Shown piece by piece: positions 1 to 6,631 of a stretch of 6,872 nt of DNA. Numbering within the stretch: position 1 is the stretch's first letter; every line of letters begins with the position of its first letter. The notes below the pieces were generated by a model that made no database searches, was not told the DNA's origin, and saw only the letters and a program-made list of their open reading frames with translations. The DNA comes from an uncultured Solobacterium sp. (GTDB lineage: Bacteria > Bacillota_I > Bacilli_A > Erysipelotrichales > Erysipelotrichaceae), in the NCBI GenBank assembly GCA_937910655.1, contig CALEMV010000316.1, forward strand, positions 1 through 6,872. Direction: 5' to 3'. Made by a program: the position numbers and the translations under genes.

Positions 1-1
1 A

Positions 2-1336
2 CTATCTTGTATGATGCAAAGTATGCTGGATGCCAACATCAAACCAGAACAGATTGAGGGAATCGGTATTACCAACCAACGTGAGACAACGGTTGTATGG
101 GATAAGAAAACAGGTATTCCTGTATATAAGGCTATCGTTTGGCAATCTCGTCAAACAGCTGAAATTTGTAATCAGTTAAAACAAAATAATCATGCTAGCA
201 TGATTCGACAAAAGACAGGACTTCAACTTGATCCATATTTTTCTGCAACAAAGATTCGCTGGATTTTAGATCATATCGATAACGGGCAACAGCGTGCAGA
301 GCGTGGTGAGTTACTGGCTGGGACAATCGATACTTGGTTAATCTGGTGTCTATCAGGAATGAAAGCGCATGTGACTGACTTTAGTAATGCATCAAGAACA
401 ATGCTATTTAACATCTATGATAAGAAATGGGATGAAGAATTATGTACTCTTCTGAATATTCCAATGTGTATGTTACCGGAGGTAAAAGATAGTAGTTGTA
501 TCTTTGCGCATACAGCTACTGAATACTTCTTTGGTAAACGCGTACCGATTGCTGGTGCTGCTGGTGACCAACAGGCTGCACTATTTGGACAACAGTGCTT
601 CGCGCGTGGCAGCGTAAAAAATACTTATGGTACTGGTTGCTTTATGCTAATGAATACTGGTAATAAACCACATCCAAGCAAGCATGGTCTAGTTACTACA
701 ATTGCTTGGGGTTATCAGGGTGAGATCACTTATGCGCTTGAAGGATCAGTGTTTGTGGCTGGTAGTGCGGTACAGTGGTTACGTGATCAGTTGAAGTTTT
801 TTAAGACGGCAAAAGAGTCGGAGAAACTTGCTTTGTCTGCAAAGGAAGAACATGAACTCATTGTTGTACCTGCCTTTGTTGGTTTAGGTGCTCCATATTG
901 GGATAATGATTGTAAGGGTGCGATGTTTGGCATAACACGTGGTACTAGTAAAGAAGATATGACAAAGGCAACATTAGATTCTATCGCTTATCAAAATCGA
1001 GATATCCTTGATGCGATGAAAGAAGATTCTGGTATTGCAATACAATCACTACGTGTAGATGGTGGGGCTTCTGCTAATGATTATCTGATGCAGTTTCAAA
1101 GTGATATTATGCAATGTGCAATTGAACGTCCTGAAAATGTTGAATCAACTGCACTTGGTGCTGCATATCTAGCAGGCCTTGCAGTAGGGTATTGGACAAA
1201 TATAGAGGAGCTAAAGAAAGAGAGAAACAGTCATATATTTATACCAACGATGAAAGTATCTGATGTAAATGAGTTATATGAGCGTTGGCAAAAGGCAGTT
1301 AGCTGTGCACGGATGTTTACAAAAAATGAGGAATAA
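2..1336 (+). CDS. glpK: Glycerol kinase, 5'-truncated by window edge
   Basis: Glycerol kinase (FGGY sugar kinase family) makes sn-glycerol 3-phosphate from glycerol and ATP in the cytoplasm. The frame is open from the first base. The first Met codons (11, 14) align inside the family's N-terminal domain, so they are not the start; roughly 60 residues, including the DQGTTS phosphate-loop, lie off the left edge. Visible family signatures are GITNQRET (Arg-Glu at 80-85, the glycerol-binding pair), DPYFSATK (substrate Tyr at 236-238), [10 protein letters not shown] (catalytic Asp at 566-568), [14 protein letters not shown], a GLGAPYWD segment and [17 protein letters not shown]. The C-terminus is complete, ending in TAA. 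An oddity is that the residue two before Phe-Gly in the regulatory loop (524-526) is Tyr, where I recall His in Bacillus and Enterococcus enzymes, and the loop reads Gly-Lys-Arg (533-541). No clear terminator follows. Identity is very secure; FGGY relatives such as xylulokinase do not share this run of motifs. Confidence 0.98.
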   Translation, partial: LSCMMQSMLDANIKPEQIEGIGITNQRETTVVWDKKTGIPVYKAIVWQSRQTAEICNQLKQNNHASMIRQKTGLQLDPYFSATKIRWILDHIDNGQQRAERGELLAGTIDTWLIWCLSGMKAHVTDFSNASRTMLFNIYDKKWDEELCTLLNIPMCMLPEVKDSSCIFAHTATEYFFGKRVPIAGAAGDQQAALFGQQCFARGSVKNTYGTGCFMLMNTGNKPHPSKHGLVTTIAWGYQGEITYALEGSVFVAGSAVQWLRDQLKFFKTAKESEKLALSAKEEHELIVVPAFVGLGAPYWDNDCKGAMFGITRGTSKEDMTKATLDSIAYQNRDILDAMKEDSGIAIQSLRVDGGASANDYLMQFQSDIMQCAIERPENVESTALGAAYLAGLAVGYWTNIEELKKERNSHIFIPTMKVSDVNELYERWQKAVSCARMFTKNEE

Positions 1337-1358
1337 TCCTTTGTATAGAGAAATATGC

Positions 1359-1387
1359 TTGAAAATCCCTTTAAAATGGGGTATATT
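1359..1387 (+). promoter_or_regulatory. Predicted sigma-A promoter of the rimP-nusA-infB operon
   Basis: The -35 box TTGAAA (1359-1364) and -10 box TATATT (1382-1387) are separated by exactly 17 nt. They match the vegetative consensus at 5 of 6 and 5 of 6 positions. The site lies in the glpK-rimP gap and predicts a transcription start near 1393-1396. The spacer carries a small imperfect inverted repeat (ATCCC at 1365-1369 against GGGGT at 1378-1382), which may be chance. Assignment rests on sequence match and position alone. Confidence 0.72.
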
Positions 1388-1398
1388 GTAAGCGAAAT

Positions 1399-1420
1399 AA
1401 GGAGAGCGGAAGCTCTCCTT
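1399..1420 (+). promoter_or_regulatory. 5'-leader stem-loop with GGAA tetraloop
   Basis: AAGGAGAGC (1399-1407) pairs perfectly with GCTCTCCTT (1412-1420) around a GGAA loop (1408-1411) of the stable GNRA class. No T-run follows, so it does not look like an intrinsic terminator for glpK. It begins only a few bases after the predicted transcription start, so it would sit at the extreme 5' end of the operon mRNA, where such hairpins in other bacteria protect transcripts from 5'-end-dependent decay. Its 3' arm (CTCTCC) could also pair partly with the rimP ribosome binding site GGAGG (1432-1436), giving a possible but unproven switch. Confidence 0.6.
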
Positions 1421-1439
1421 GTGTTATGTCTGGAGGCAT

Positions 1440-1901
1440 ATGGAAAACATTGATAAATTGATCGAATTATTTCAGCCAGTATTTGACGAATGCCACGTTC
1501 GACTTTACGAGATTGTTTGGCTTAGTAATGAAAAGACATTACAGGTCGCAATTGACAATGATGCACATGCGATTGACTTAGATATTTGTGCAGAAGTAAG
1601 TGAAAAGCTTGGTGTAGTCTTGGACAAGTATGATCCAATTAAAGAAGAGTATAGTTTGGAAGTCTGTAGCCCTGGTGCAGAGCGAGAGATTAAGGATTAT
1701 GCTGAGTTTGAACAGTTAGTGGATGAATATATCTACATAGAACTTAAGGAACCATTTAAGAATATGGTTGAGTTATATGGATATGTTCGTACTGTTAGTG
1801 CTGATACGATTACGTTAGAGTATCGTGATAAGGCAGTAAAACGAACTGCTACGATTGAAAAAAACAATATTCGTTTTGCTAGATTAGCAATTAAATTATA
1901 A
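1440..1901 (+). CDS. rimP: Ribosome maturation factor RimP
   Basis: RimP (YlxS/YhbC, DUF150) is a cytoplasmic factor that binds the free 30S subunit and helps its maturation. The 153-residue product has the family's two-part plan: an N-terminal alpha/beta domain (about 1-80), including IDLDICAEVSEKLGVVLD (45-62) and YSLEVCSPGAERE (71-83, the family's LEVSSPGxxR signature with Cys for the first Ser), then a C-terminal Sm-like beta domain (about 85-153) ending IRFARLAIKL. I chose ATG at 1440 because GGAGG (1432-1436) precedes it, although only 3 nt away, which is tight, and because family members begin close to this point. An in-frame TTG at 1419 would add seven unconvincing residues and lies inside the leader hairpin. 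This is the first gene of the operon, ahead of nusA as in most Firmicutes. Confidence 0.95.
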   Translation: MENIDKLIELFQPVFDECHVRLYEIVWLSNEKTLQVAIDNDAHAIDLDICAEVSEKLGVVLDKYDPIKEEYSLEVCSPGAEREIKDYAEFEQLVDEYIYIELKEPFKNMVELYGYVRTVSADTITLEYRDKAVKRTATIEKNNIRFARLAIKL

Positions 1902-1910
1902 GGAGAAATC

Positions 1911-3656
1911 ATGGAGATTAAATACACACAACTTCTCAATGCGATTCGCGGTGTGGAAGATGACAAGAATGTGCCTGAGAATATCGTATTAGAGGCATTA
2001 ACAGAAGCTGTTGCGAAAGCATTCAAGAAGGATTCTGAATTACAGGATATTGAAGTAAAGGCAGAAATCAATAAGAAGAGTAAGACGATTGATATCTACC
2101 AGTACTACAACGTTGTTGAAGAAGTAGAAGATGATGAATTAGAAATTTCATTAGAAGATGCTAAGAAGATTGATTCTAATGCTGAGTTAGGTGGACAAGT
2201 TCGTGAAAAGAAGGAAATTACTTCGATGTCACGTGCTGCTGCTTCTTTAGCTAAGAATGTATTCCGTCAAAAGATTCGTGAAGCTGAAAAGGTTGCAGTA
2301 TATAACGAATACATTGATCAGAAGGATGAGATGGTTATCGGTACTGTTGAATCTGTGAAAGATAAGTTTACTTTAATTAGTCTGGGTAAGACTGTTGCTT
2401 TACTTTCCAAGTCAGCAGAAATTCCTCATGAAAAACTAACAGAAGGACAAAGTATTCGTGTTGTAATTACTGATGTGCAAAAAGAAACAAAGGGTTCACA
2501 GGTATTAGTATCACGTGCTGATGCGACTCTTGTTAAGCGTTTATTTGAAAAAGAAGTTCCTGAAATTTATCAGGGTGTTGTAGAAATTAAATCAATTGCT
2601 CGTGAAGCTGGCGAAAGAACAAAGATGGCTGTTCTCTCACATAATCCTGATGTAGATCCAATTGGATCATGTATTGGTCCTCGTGGTTCTCGTGTTCAAA
2701 AGATTATCGATGAATTACATGGTGAAAAGATTGATATCTTCCAATGGAGTGATGATATAACAGAACTAGTTAAGAATGCGTTAGCACCTGCGGAAATCAT
2801 CTCTGTTCTACCAGGACAAGATGATAATAGTTTACTTGTTATCGTTAGTGAAGATCAATTATCGTTAGCTATCGGTAAGCGTGGTAAGAATGCACGTTTA
2901 GCTGTTAAGTTAACAGGTCATAAGATTGACATTAAGACTCGTCAAGAACTTGAAGAGATGGGTAAGGATTATGATGAATTACTCGCTCAGGCTGAAGTAA
3001 TGAAGCAAAAACTAGCAGAGCAAGCAAAGGCTAAGGATGTTGAACGTCAAAAGGCTGCTGCTAAGGAAGAAGAAGAAAAGAGACTTGCGGCTATCGCTAA
3101 GTTCAGAGCTGAAAATCCAGATGCGATTGTTGATGAAGATGAAGACTATATTCCAGAAGAAATGATGGAAAGAGTAAACGATACAATCATCGATGAGATT
3201 TCTAATCAACCAGATGAAGAAGAACATCAAGAAGCACCTGTTGAAGAACCTGTGGTTGAAGTGGTCGAAGAGACAGTTGAAGAGGAGAAGCCAGTTGTAG
3301 TTGAAAAGACTGCAGAAGAAAAAGAAGCTTCCCGTAAGCATGCGGACTTAGAGGAACTAGCTAAGAAGGCTACTTATGTTTCACACTTTGAAAAACTTGT
3401 TGATTCTTCTAAGCCTAAGAATACAGATTCTAAGTACAAGAAGAAAAAGAAGAAGGAAGAAGAAGAGTACAAGGTTAGAAACAAGGACCTCGAAGAACAG
3501 ATCAAGAAGAACTTGCTTGTCGCTGATAACCGTCCTATCTATAGTGAAGAAGAGTTGGCTGAAATTGAAGCTCAACAGGAATCTGAAGCAGAGAAGGAGT
3601 ATGACATCGACTACGATGAGTATGAAGAATACTACGATGACGATGAAAACATGTAA
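1911..3656 (+). CDS. nusA: Transcription factor NusA with long charged C-terminal extension
   Basis: NusA binds RNA polymerase and nascent RNA and controls pausing, intrinsic termination and antitermination. Domains in order are the N-terminal polymerase-binding domain (about 1-130), S1 domain (about 138-201), KH1 (about 203-280, with CIGPRGSRVQKI at 254-265) and KH2 (about 282-345, with AIGKRGKNARLA at 320-331); both GxxG RNA-binding loops are intact. The core ends near residue 345, close to the length of the whole B. subtilis protein (about 370). Another 236 residues follow: a Lys/Glu/Ala-rich helical stretch (346-398), a Glu/Val-rich acidic linker (404-470), a less biased segment (474-505), a Lys6Glu4 tract (510-519), a charged helix-like segment (521-560) and a Tyr/Asp/Glu tail (561-581). 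This is not the E. coli AR1/AR2 pair as far as I can see. The ribosome binding site TAAGGAG (1899-1905) overlaps the rimP stop codon, which favours coupled translation. Confidence 0.97.
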   Translation: MEIKYTQLLNAIRGVEDDKNVPENIVLEALTEAVAKAFKKDSELQDIEVKAEINKKSKTIDIYQYYNVVEEVEDDELEISLEDAKKIDSNAELGGQVREKKEITSMSRAAASLAKNVFRQKIREAEKVAVYNEYIDQKDEMVIGTVESVKDKFTLISLGKTVALLSKSAEIPHEKLTEGQSIRVVITDVQKETKGSQVLVSRADATLVKRLFEKEVPEIYQGVVEIKSIAREAGERTKMAVLSHNPDVDPIGSCIGPRGSRVQKIIDELHGEKIDIFQWSDDITELVKNALAPAEIISVLPGQDDNSLLVIVSEDQLSLAIGKRGKNARLAVKLTGHKIDIKTRQELEEMGKDYDELLAQAEVMKQKLAEQAKAKDVERQKAAAKEEEEKRLAAIAKFRAENPDAIVDEDEDYIPEEMMERVNDTIIDEISNQPDEEEHQEAPVEEPVVEVVEETVEEEKPVVVEKTAEEKEASRKHADLEELAKKATYVSHFEKLVDSSKPKNTDSKYKKKKKKEEEEYKVRNKDLEEQIKKNLLVADNRPIYSEEELAEIEAQQESEAEKEYDIDYDEYEEYYDDDENM

Positions 3657-3658
3657 GC

Positions 3659-3916
3659 ATGCCTAAGAAAATTCCAATGCGTAAATGTGTAGCAACTGGA
3701 GAACAGCTCCCTAAAAAGGAGTTGCTCCGTGTTGTTAGAACACCAGAGGGTACATTAGCTGTTGATACAACAGGTAGAACAAATGGCCATGGTGCATATT
3801 TAAAGAAAGACTTAGCAGTTATTGAAATTGCTAAGAAGAATAATGCTTTAGCAAAAGCATTATCCCAAAAGATTCCAGATGAATTCTGGGATGAAATTGC
3901 GAAAGCAATGAAGTAG
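3659..3916 (+). CDS. ylxR: YlxR family RNA-binding protein (RnpM-like)
   Basis: This 85-residue protein of the YlxR (DUF448) family is encoded between nusA and infB as in most Gram-positive bacteria. The signature is clear: IPMRKCVATGEQLPKKELLRVVRTPEG near the N-terminus, then a Thr-Gly-Arg and GAYLKKD block (about residues 37-51). The family is a small basic RNA-binding protein; work on B. subtilis links it to RNase P RNA (name RnpM), a role recalled from the literature and not visible here. The usual Gly-Arg-Gly-Ala-Tyr reads Gly-His-Gly-Ala-Tyr in this copy, and the first motif has a single Cys, as in other Firmicutes members. The start lies only 2 nt after the nusA stop and has no recognisable Shine-Dalgarno sequence upstream, so it is probably translated by ribosomes finishing nusA. 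An 83-nt gap follows it. Confidence 0.92.
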   Translation: MPKKIPMRKCVATGEQLPKKELLRVVRTPEGTLAVDTTGRTNGHGAYLKKDLAVIEIAKKNNALAKALSQKIPDEFWDEIAKAMK

Positions 3917-3999
3917 TGGTATCCATTTTGAAAGGAAGGGATGTTACCGATACAGTATTTCGAGATGCAAATCTCAAAAAAAGAAAGAGAGGTACATAA
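3917..3999 (+). other. ylxR-infB gap at the usual ylxQ position
   Basis: In most Firmicutes a gene of about 100 codons, ylxQ (L7Ae/L30e-like RNA-binding protein), lies here; 83 nt is far too short for it. The gap holds a purine-rich AAAGGAAGGG (3931-3940) directly before an ATG (3941) and a 5-bp hairpin GAGAT-GCAA-ATCTC (3962-3975). The infB ribosome binding site GAGAGG (3987-3992) is 7 nt before the infB start. The ATG at 3941 opens a 58-codon frame running to 4117, out of frame with infB; its product is rich in Gln, Arg, Asn and Ile and shows no family I recognise. It may be a remnant, a coupling ORF or chance. Confidence 0.5.
3962..3975 (+). repeat. Short inverted repeat with GCAA loop upstream of infB
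   Basis: GAGAT (3962-3966) and ATCTC (3971-3975) form a perfect 5-bp stem around a GCAA (GNRA-type) loop. It is followed by A-rich rather than T-rich sequence, so it is not a terminator. It lies 11 nt before the infB ribosome binding site and could affect mRNA processing or initiation. A stem this short can arise by chance. Confidence 0.35.
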
Positions 4000-5871
4000 A
4001 TGCCAGTTCCAACAAAACGCAAACCTGCAAATAAGAAGAATGTTTCCAACAATCGTAACAATACGAAGAAAAAACCATTTAACAAGAATGAGAATCATCA
4101 ATCTAAACAACCAGTAGAGATTACAGAGATTACATTCACTGATGGTATTACAGTTGGTGAATTAGCAGATAAATTAAATCGTCAATCAAGTGAGCTCATC
4201 AAAGCATTGTTTATGGAAGGTAAGATGGTTACTATCAACAGTGCACTTGAAGATGAAATGGTTGAACTTGTATGCATGAATTACAACATTGAAGCCGTTA
4301 AGGTGAAAGAAAGAGAAGCAGATAGCTTGGAAGATGAAGAACAAGATTCTGCGGAAGACCTACAGGAACGTCCTCCTGTTGTCACGATCATGGGTCACGT
4401 TGACCATGGTAAGACAACATTATTGGATACAATCCGTCGCTCTAAGGTAGCCGCTGGTGAAGCTGGTGGTATTACACAGGCAATCGGTGCGTACCAGGTC
4501 ACAGTTAATGGACGTAAGGTTACTTTCTTAGATACTCCAGGACACGAAGCATTTACTGCTATGCGTGCACGTGGTGCTAGTGTGACTGACTTAGCTGTTA
4601 TTGTTGTTGCGGCTGATGATGGTGTTATGCCTCAGACACGCGAGGCAATTGACCACGCAAAGGCTGCTGGTGTTCCAATTATCGTTGCTGTAAACAAGAT
4701 GGATAAACCTGACGCAAATCCTGACCATGTGAAGTCTGAAATGGCTGAGCTTGGAATCATGCCTGAAGAATGGGGTGGCGATACTATCTTCGTCAATACC
4801 AGTGCGAAGAAGGGTGATGGTATTGATGAATTATTAGAAACAATCTTAATTGTTTCTGATGTAAAGGAATTAAAGGCTAACCCTAACCGTACAGCAACTG
4901 GAACAGTTGTTGAAGCGAAACTCGATAAGGGCAGAGGTCCAGTTGCGACATTGCTTGTACAGAATGGTACATTAAAACATGGTGATCCAGTTGTAGTTGG
5001 TACATGTTTTGGTAAAGTACGTCGTATGACAGATGAAAATGGTAATGAACTTAAGACAGCAGGTCCATCACGCCCAGTAGAGATTATTGGTTTAAATGAT
5101 GTACCAGAAGCTGGTGATATCTTCCGTTCTTATGAGAATGAAAAGGAAGCACGTGCAGTTGCGGATAGACGTAAGCGTCGTAAGATTGATGCCGACCGTC
5201 GTAAGACAAGCGCAATGAGCTTAGAAGACTTATCATCACAGATTGAATCTGGTGATTTAAAGGAAATTCCAGTTATCATCAAGGCGGATGTACAAGGTTC
5301 TGCAGAAGCTGTAAAGTCCTCTATGGAGAAGTTAGATGTATCTGGTGTACGTGTGAATGTTATTCACGCTACAGCTGGTGCTATTACAGAATCTGATATC
5401 ATGCTTGCTAGTGCGTCTAATGCGATGATTATCGGTTTCTCTGTTCGTCCTGATGCGAATATTCGTAAGAAGGCTGAAGAAGCTGGCGTACAAATTCGTT
5501 TGCATGACATCATCTATAAGGCAACAGAAGAAATGGAACTTGCGATGAAGGGTATGCTTGAGCCAGTATACAAGGAAGTTGTAATTGGACAGGCAGAGAT
5601 TCGTGAAACATATAAGGCTTCTAAGATTGGTACAATCGCTGGCTGTATGGTTACAGATGGTAAGCTTGTTTCTCGTTGTAATATCCGCTTAATTCGTGAT
5701 GGTATCGTTATCTACACTGGTAAACTTGCTTCCCTTAAGAGATTCAAGGATGATGCTAAGGAAGTACTATCTGGATTTGATTGTGGTCTTACGATTGAAA
5801 ACTATAACGATGTTAAGATTGGAGATACAATCGAAGCATACGAAGATCGTGAAGTACCATTAGAAGGATAA
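4000..5871 (+). CDS. infB: Translation initiation factor IF-2
   Basis: IF2 is the GTPase that brings fMet-tRNA to the 30S subunit and promotes 50S joining. The 623-residue product has a basic, Asn/Lys-rich start (1-38), an IF2_N domain (about 39-98), an acidic linker (about 102-124), the G domain, and domains II (about 298-385), III (about 420-515) and the tRNA-binding C2 domain (about 525-615). All GTPase motifs are intact: GHVDHGKT (132-139), GGITQ (156-160), DTPGH (178-182), NKMD (232-235) and SAK (268-270). The N-terminal part is short; B. subtilis IF2 is about 716 residues, the difference lying mainly in the unstructured linker. The ATG at 4000 is preceded by GAGAGG 7 nt upstream. This is the largest gene of the operon, next to rbfA, as is common. 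Confidence 0.98.
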   Translation: MPVPTKRKPANKKNVSNNRNNTKKKPFNKNENHQSKQPVEITEITFTDGITVGELADKLNRQSSELIKALFMEGKMVTINSALEDEMVELVCMNYNIEAVKVKEREADSLEDEEQDSAEDLQERPPVVTIMGHVDHGKTTLLDTIRRSKVAAGEAGGITQAIGAYQVTVNGRKVTFLDTPGHEAFTAMRARGASVTDLAVIVVAADDGVMPQTREAIDHAKAAGVPIIVAVNKMDKPDANPDHVKSEMAELGIMPEEWGGDTIFVNTSAKKGDGIDELLETILIVSDVKELKANPNRTATGTVVEAKLDKGRGPVATLLVQNGTLKHGDPVVVGTCFGKVRRMTDENGNELKTAGPSRPVEIIGLNDVPEAGDIFRSYENEKEARAVADRRKRRKIDADRRKTSAMSLEDLSSQIESGDLKEIPVIIKADVQGSAEAVKSSMEKLDVSGVRVNVIHATAGAITESDIMLASASNAMIIGFSVRPDANIRKKAEEAGVQIRLHDIIYKATEEMELAMKGMLEPVYKEVVIGQAEIRETYKASKIGTIAGCMVTDGKLVSRCNIRLIRDGIVIYTGKLASLKRFKDDAKEVLSGFDCGLTIENYNDVKIGDTIEAYEDREVPLEG

Positions 5872-5874
5872 AGT

Positions 5875-6237
5875 ATGGTAAGTGTAAAACAAAAAAGACT
5901 GGAAGGAATTATTCGTAAGAATATTTCTGAAATTATTCAGTTCGGTGTAAAAGATCCAGATGTTGGATTTGTCACAATTACAGATGTTCAGGTTTCAAAT
6001 GACCATAGTTATGCGAAGGTATTTGTAACATTCTTAGGACAAAATCCACGTATGCAAGCCGGTTTACGTGCGTTAAATCGTGCTGCAGGATTTATCCGTT
6101 CAGAGCTTTCCAAGCGTATGACAATACGTCGTGTACCTGAGTTAAGTTTTGTGATTGATGAAACAGAGATGAATGGCCGTCATATTGATGAAATCATTGC
6201 TCGTATTCATCGTGAAGAAAAGAAAGAATCTGAATAG
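5875..6237 (+). CDS. rbfA: 30S ribosome-binding factor RbfA
   Basis: RbfA is a KH-type 30S assembly factor acting on the 5' end of 16S rRNA, needed for late maturation and growth at low temperature in model bacteria. The 120-residue product shows the family pattern throughout: an N-terminal helix with KQKRLEGIIRKNISEIIQ (5-22), DPDVGFVTITDVQVSNDHSYAKV (27-49), the KH kink region LNRAAGFIRSELSKRM (67-82) and RRVPELSFVIDET (85-97). Length is typical of Gram-positive members. The start lies 3 nt after the infB stop, with AAGGA (5864-5868) inside the end of infB and 6 nt away, so translation is probably coupled. It is the last gene of the operon: a terminator follows instead of the usual truB. 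Confidence 0.97.
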   Translation: MVSVKQKRLEGIIRKNISEIIQFGVKDPDVGFVTITDVQVSNDHSYAKVFVTFLGQNPRMQAGLRALNRAAGFIRSELSKRMTIRRVPELSFVIDETEMNGRHIDEIIARIHREEKKESE

Positions 6238-6246
6238 TATGTAAAG

Positions 6247-6271
6247 CAGAGGAGAAATCCTCTGTTTTTTT
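6247..6271 (+). terminator. Intrinsic terminator of the rimP-rbfA operon
   Basis: CAGAGGA (6247-6253) and TCCTCTG (6258-6264) form a perfect 7-bp stem around a GAAA tetraloop, followed at once by seven T residues (6265-6271). The A-rich bases before the stem (6243-6245) can extend pairing into the T-run. It begins 9 nt after the rbfA stop and separates the operon from the WXG100 genes. Confidence 0.93.
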
Positions 6272-6320
6272 AGGGGAAGTTAAACTTTATATCACTATAT
6301 AGAAAGTGAAAGGAGGTACT

Positions 6321-6620
6321 ATGAGAAAGATTACCGTAGAACCAATGCAATTAGAAGCGTGTGCCATGCGCATGGAGGAACGTAACACTTCCTATCTGAA
6401 GAATGTCGCAACATTATTTTCTGCTGTAGATGCGATGAATGCTGGTTGGCAAGGGAAAGATAACCTAGCATTTACAACCAAACTTTCATCATTACAGTCA
6501 GACTTTAAACAATTATCGATTTTATGTACGGAGTATATTGAGTTTTTACGTAATAGCGCGCGTAGTTATCGTAATACGCAAGATGAATTAACGAGTCAAG
6601 CTGGAATGCTAGGAATGTAA
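6321..6620 (+). CDS. WXG100 superfamily (Esx-like) protein
   Basis: This 99-residue, mainly helical protein has a Trp-Gln-Gly turn at 43-45, mid-protein, flanked by two predicted amphipathic helices. That is the hairpin layout of WXG100 proteins: small, leaderless, usually secreted as dimers by type VII systems or acting as partners and chaperones for larger substrates. No signal peptide or membrane segment is seen. Near the C-terminus Tyr83 is followed by Asp at +5 rather than the +4 Asp/Glu of the YxxxD/E export signal, so the signal is shifted or absent. The ATG at 6321 has AAAGGAGG (6309-6316) 4 nt before it; a GTG at 6306 would lie upstream of that site and is unlikely. A second gene of the family starts 11 nt downstream, suggesting a heterodimer. 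Family assignment is from fold pattern and motif; the exact role is open. Confidence 0.75.
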   Translation: MRKITVEPMQLEACAMRMEERNTSYLKNVATLFSAVDAMNAGWQGKDNLAFTTKLSSLQSDFKQLSILCTEYIEFLRNSARSYRNTQDELTSQAGMLGM

Positions 6621-6631
6621 AGGAGGAAAAA

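Noticed and set aside
11..16. ATG codons near the left edge as the glpK start
   Set aside because: The frame is open upstream to the edge, and these Met codons align within the N-terminal domain of glycerol kinase, after the missing phosphate-binding loop.
1399..1430. Leader hairpin as a rho-independent terminator for glpK
   Set aside because: No T-run follows the stem (GTGTTATGTC), and a good promoter lies directly before it.
1419..1439. TTG at 1419 as an earlier rimP start
   Set aside because: It has no ribosome binding site, lies inside the leader hairpin and adds residues not seen in the family; ATG 1440 has GGAGG before it.
1733..2071. Antisense open frame across rimP-nusA
   Set aside because: It lies opposite two well-supported genes, has Ser/Ile-rich composition typical of a reverse shadow, and has no ribosome binding site or family match.
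3012..3341. Antisense Phe-rich open frame opposite nusA
   Set aside because: The Phe/Leu richness is the reverse complement of the Glu/Lys codons of the NusA tail; it is a composition artefact and not a membrane protein.
3376..3666. Second + strand frame inside the end of nusA, and the purine tract near 3435 as a frameshift site
   Set aside because: The Arg/Lys/Ser-rich product is a shadow of repetitive purine codons. The tract has only five consecutive A residues and does not fit an X XXY YYZ slippery heptamer, and the NusA frame is continuous.
3535..4110. Long antisense open frame over nusA, ylxR and infB
   Set aside because: It runs opposite three real genes, and its Phe/Ile/Leu-rich sequence is a reverse shadow without family features or initiation signals.
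4215..4227. Internal GGAAGG plus ATG in infB as an IF2-beta start
   Set aside because: Starting at Met76 would cut the IF2_N domain in half; the motif is most likely chance from Glu-Gly codons.
6263..6305. Promoter for the WXG100 genes
   Set aside because: TATATC (6288-6293) and TATATA (6296-6301) resemble -10 boxes, but no acceptable -35 box is found at 16-18 nt. A promoter probably exists here but cannot be placed with confidence.
6306..6320. GTG at 6306 as the start of the first WXG100 gene
   Set aside because: It lies before the strong AAAGGAGG site, which serves ATG 6321 at a normal distance; the extra residues would be translated from the ribosome binding site itself.
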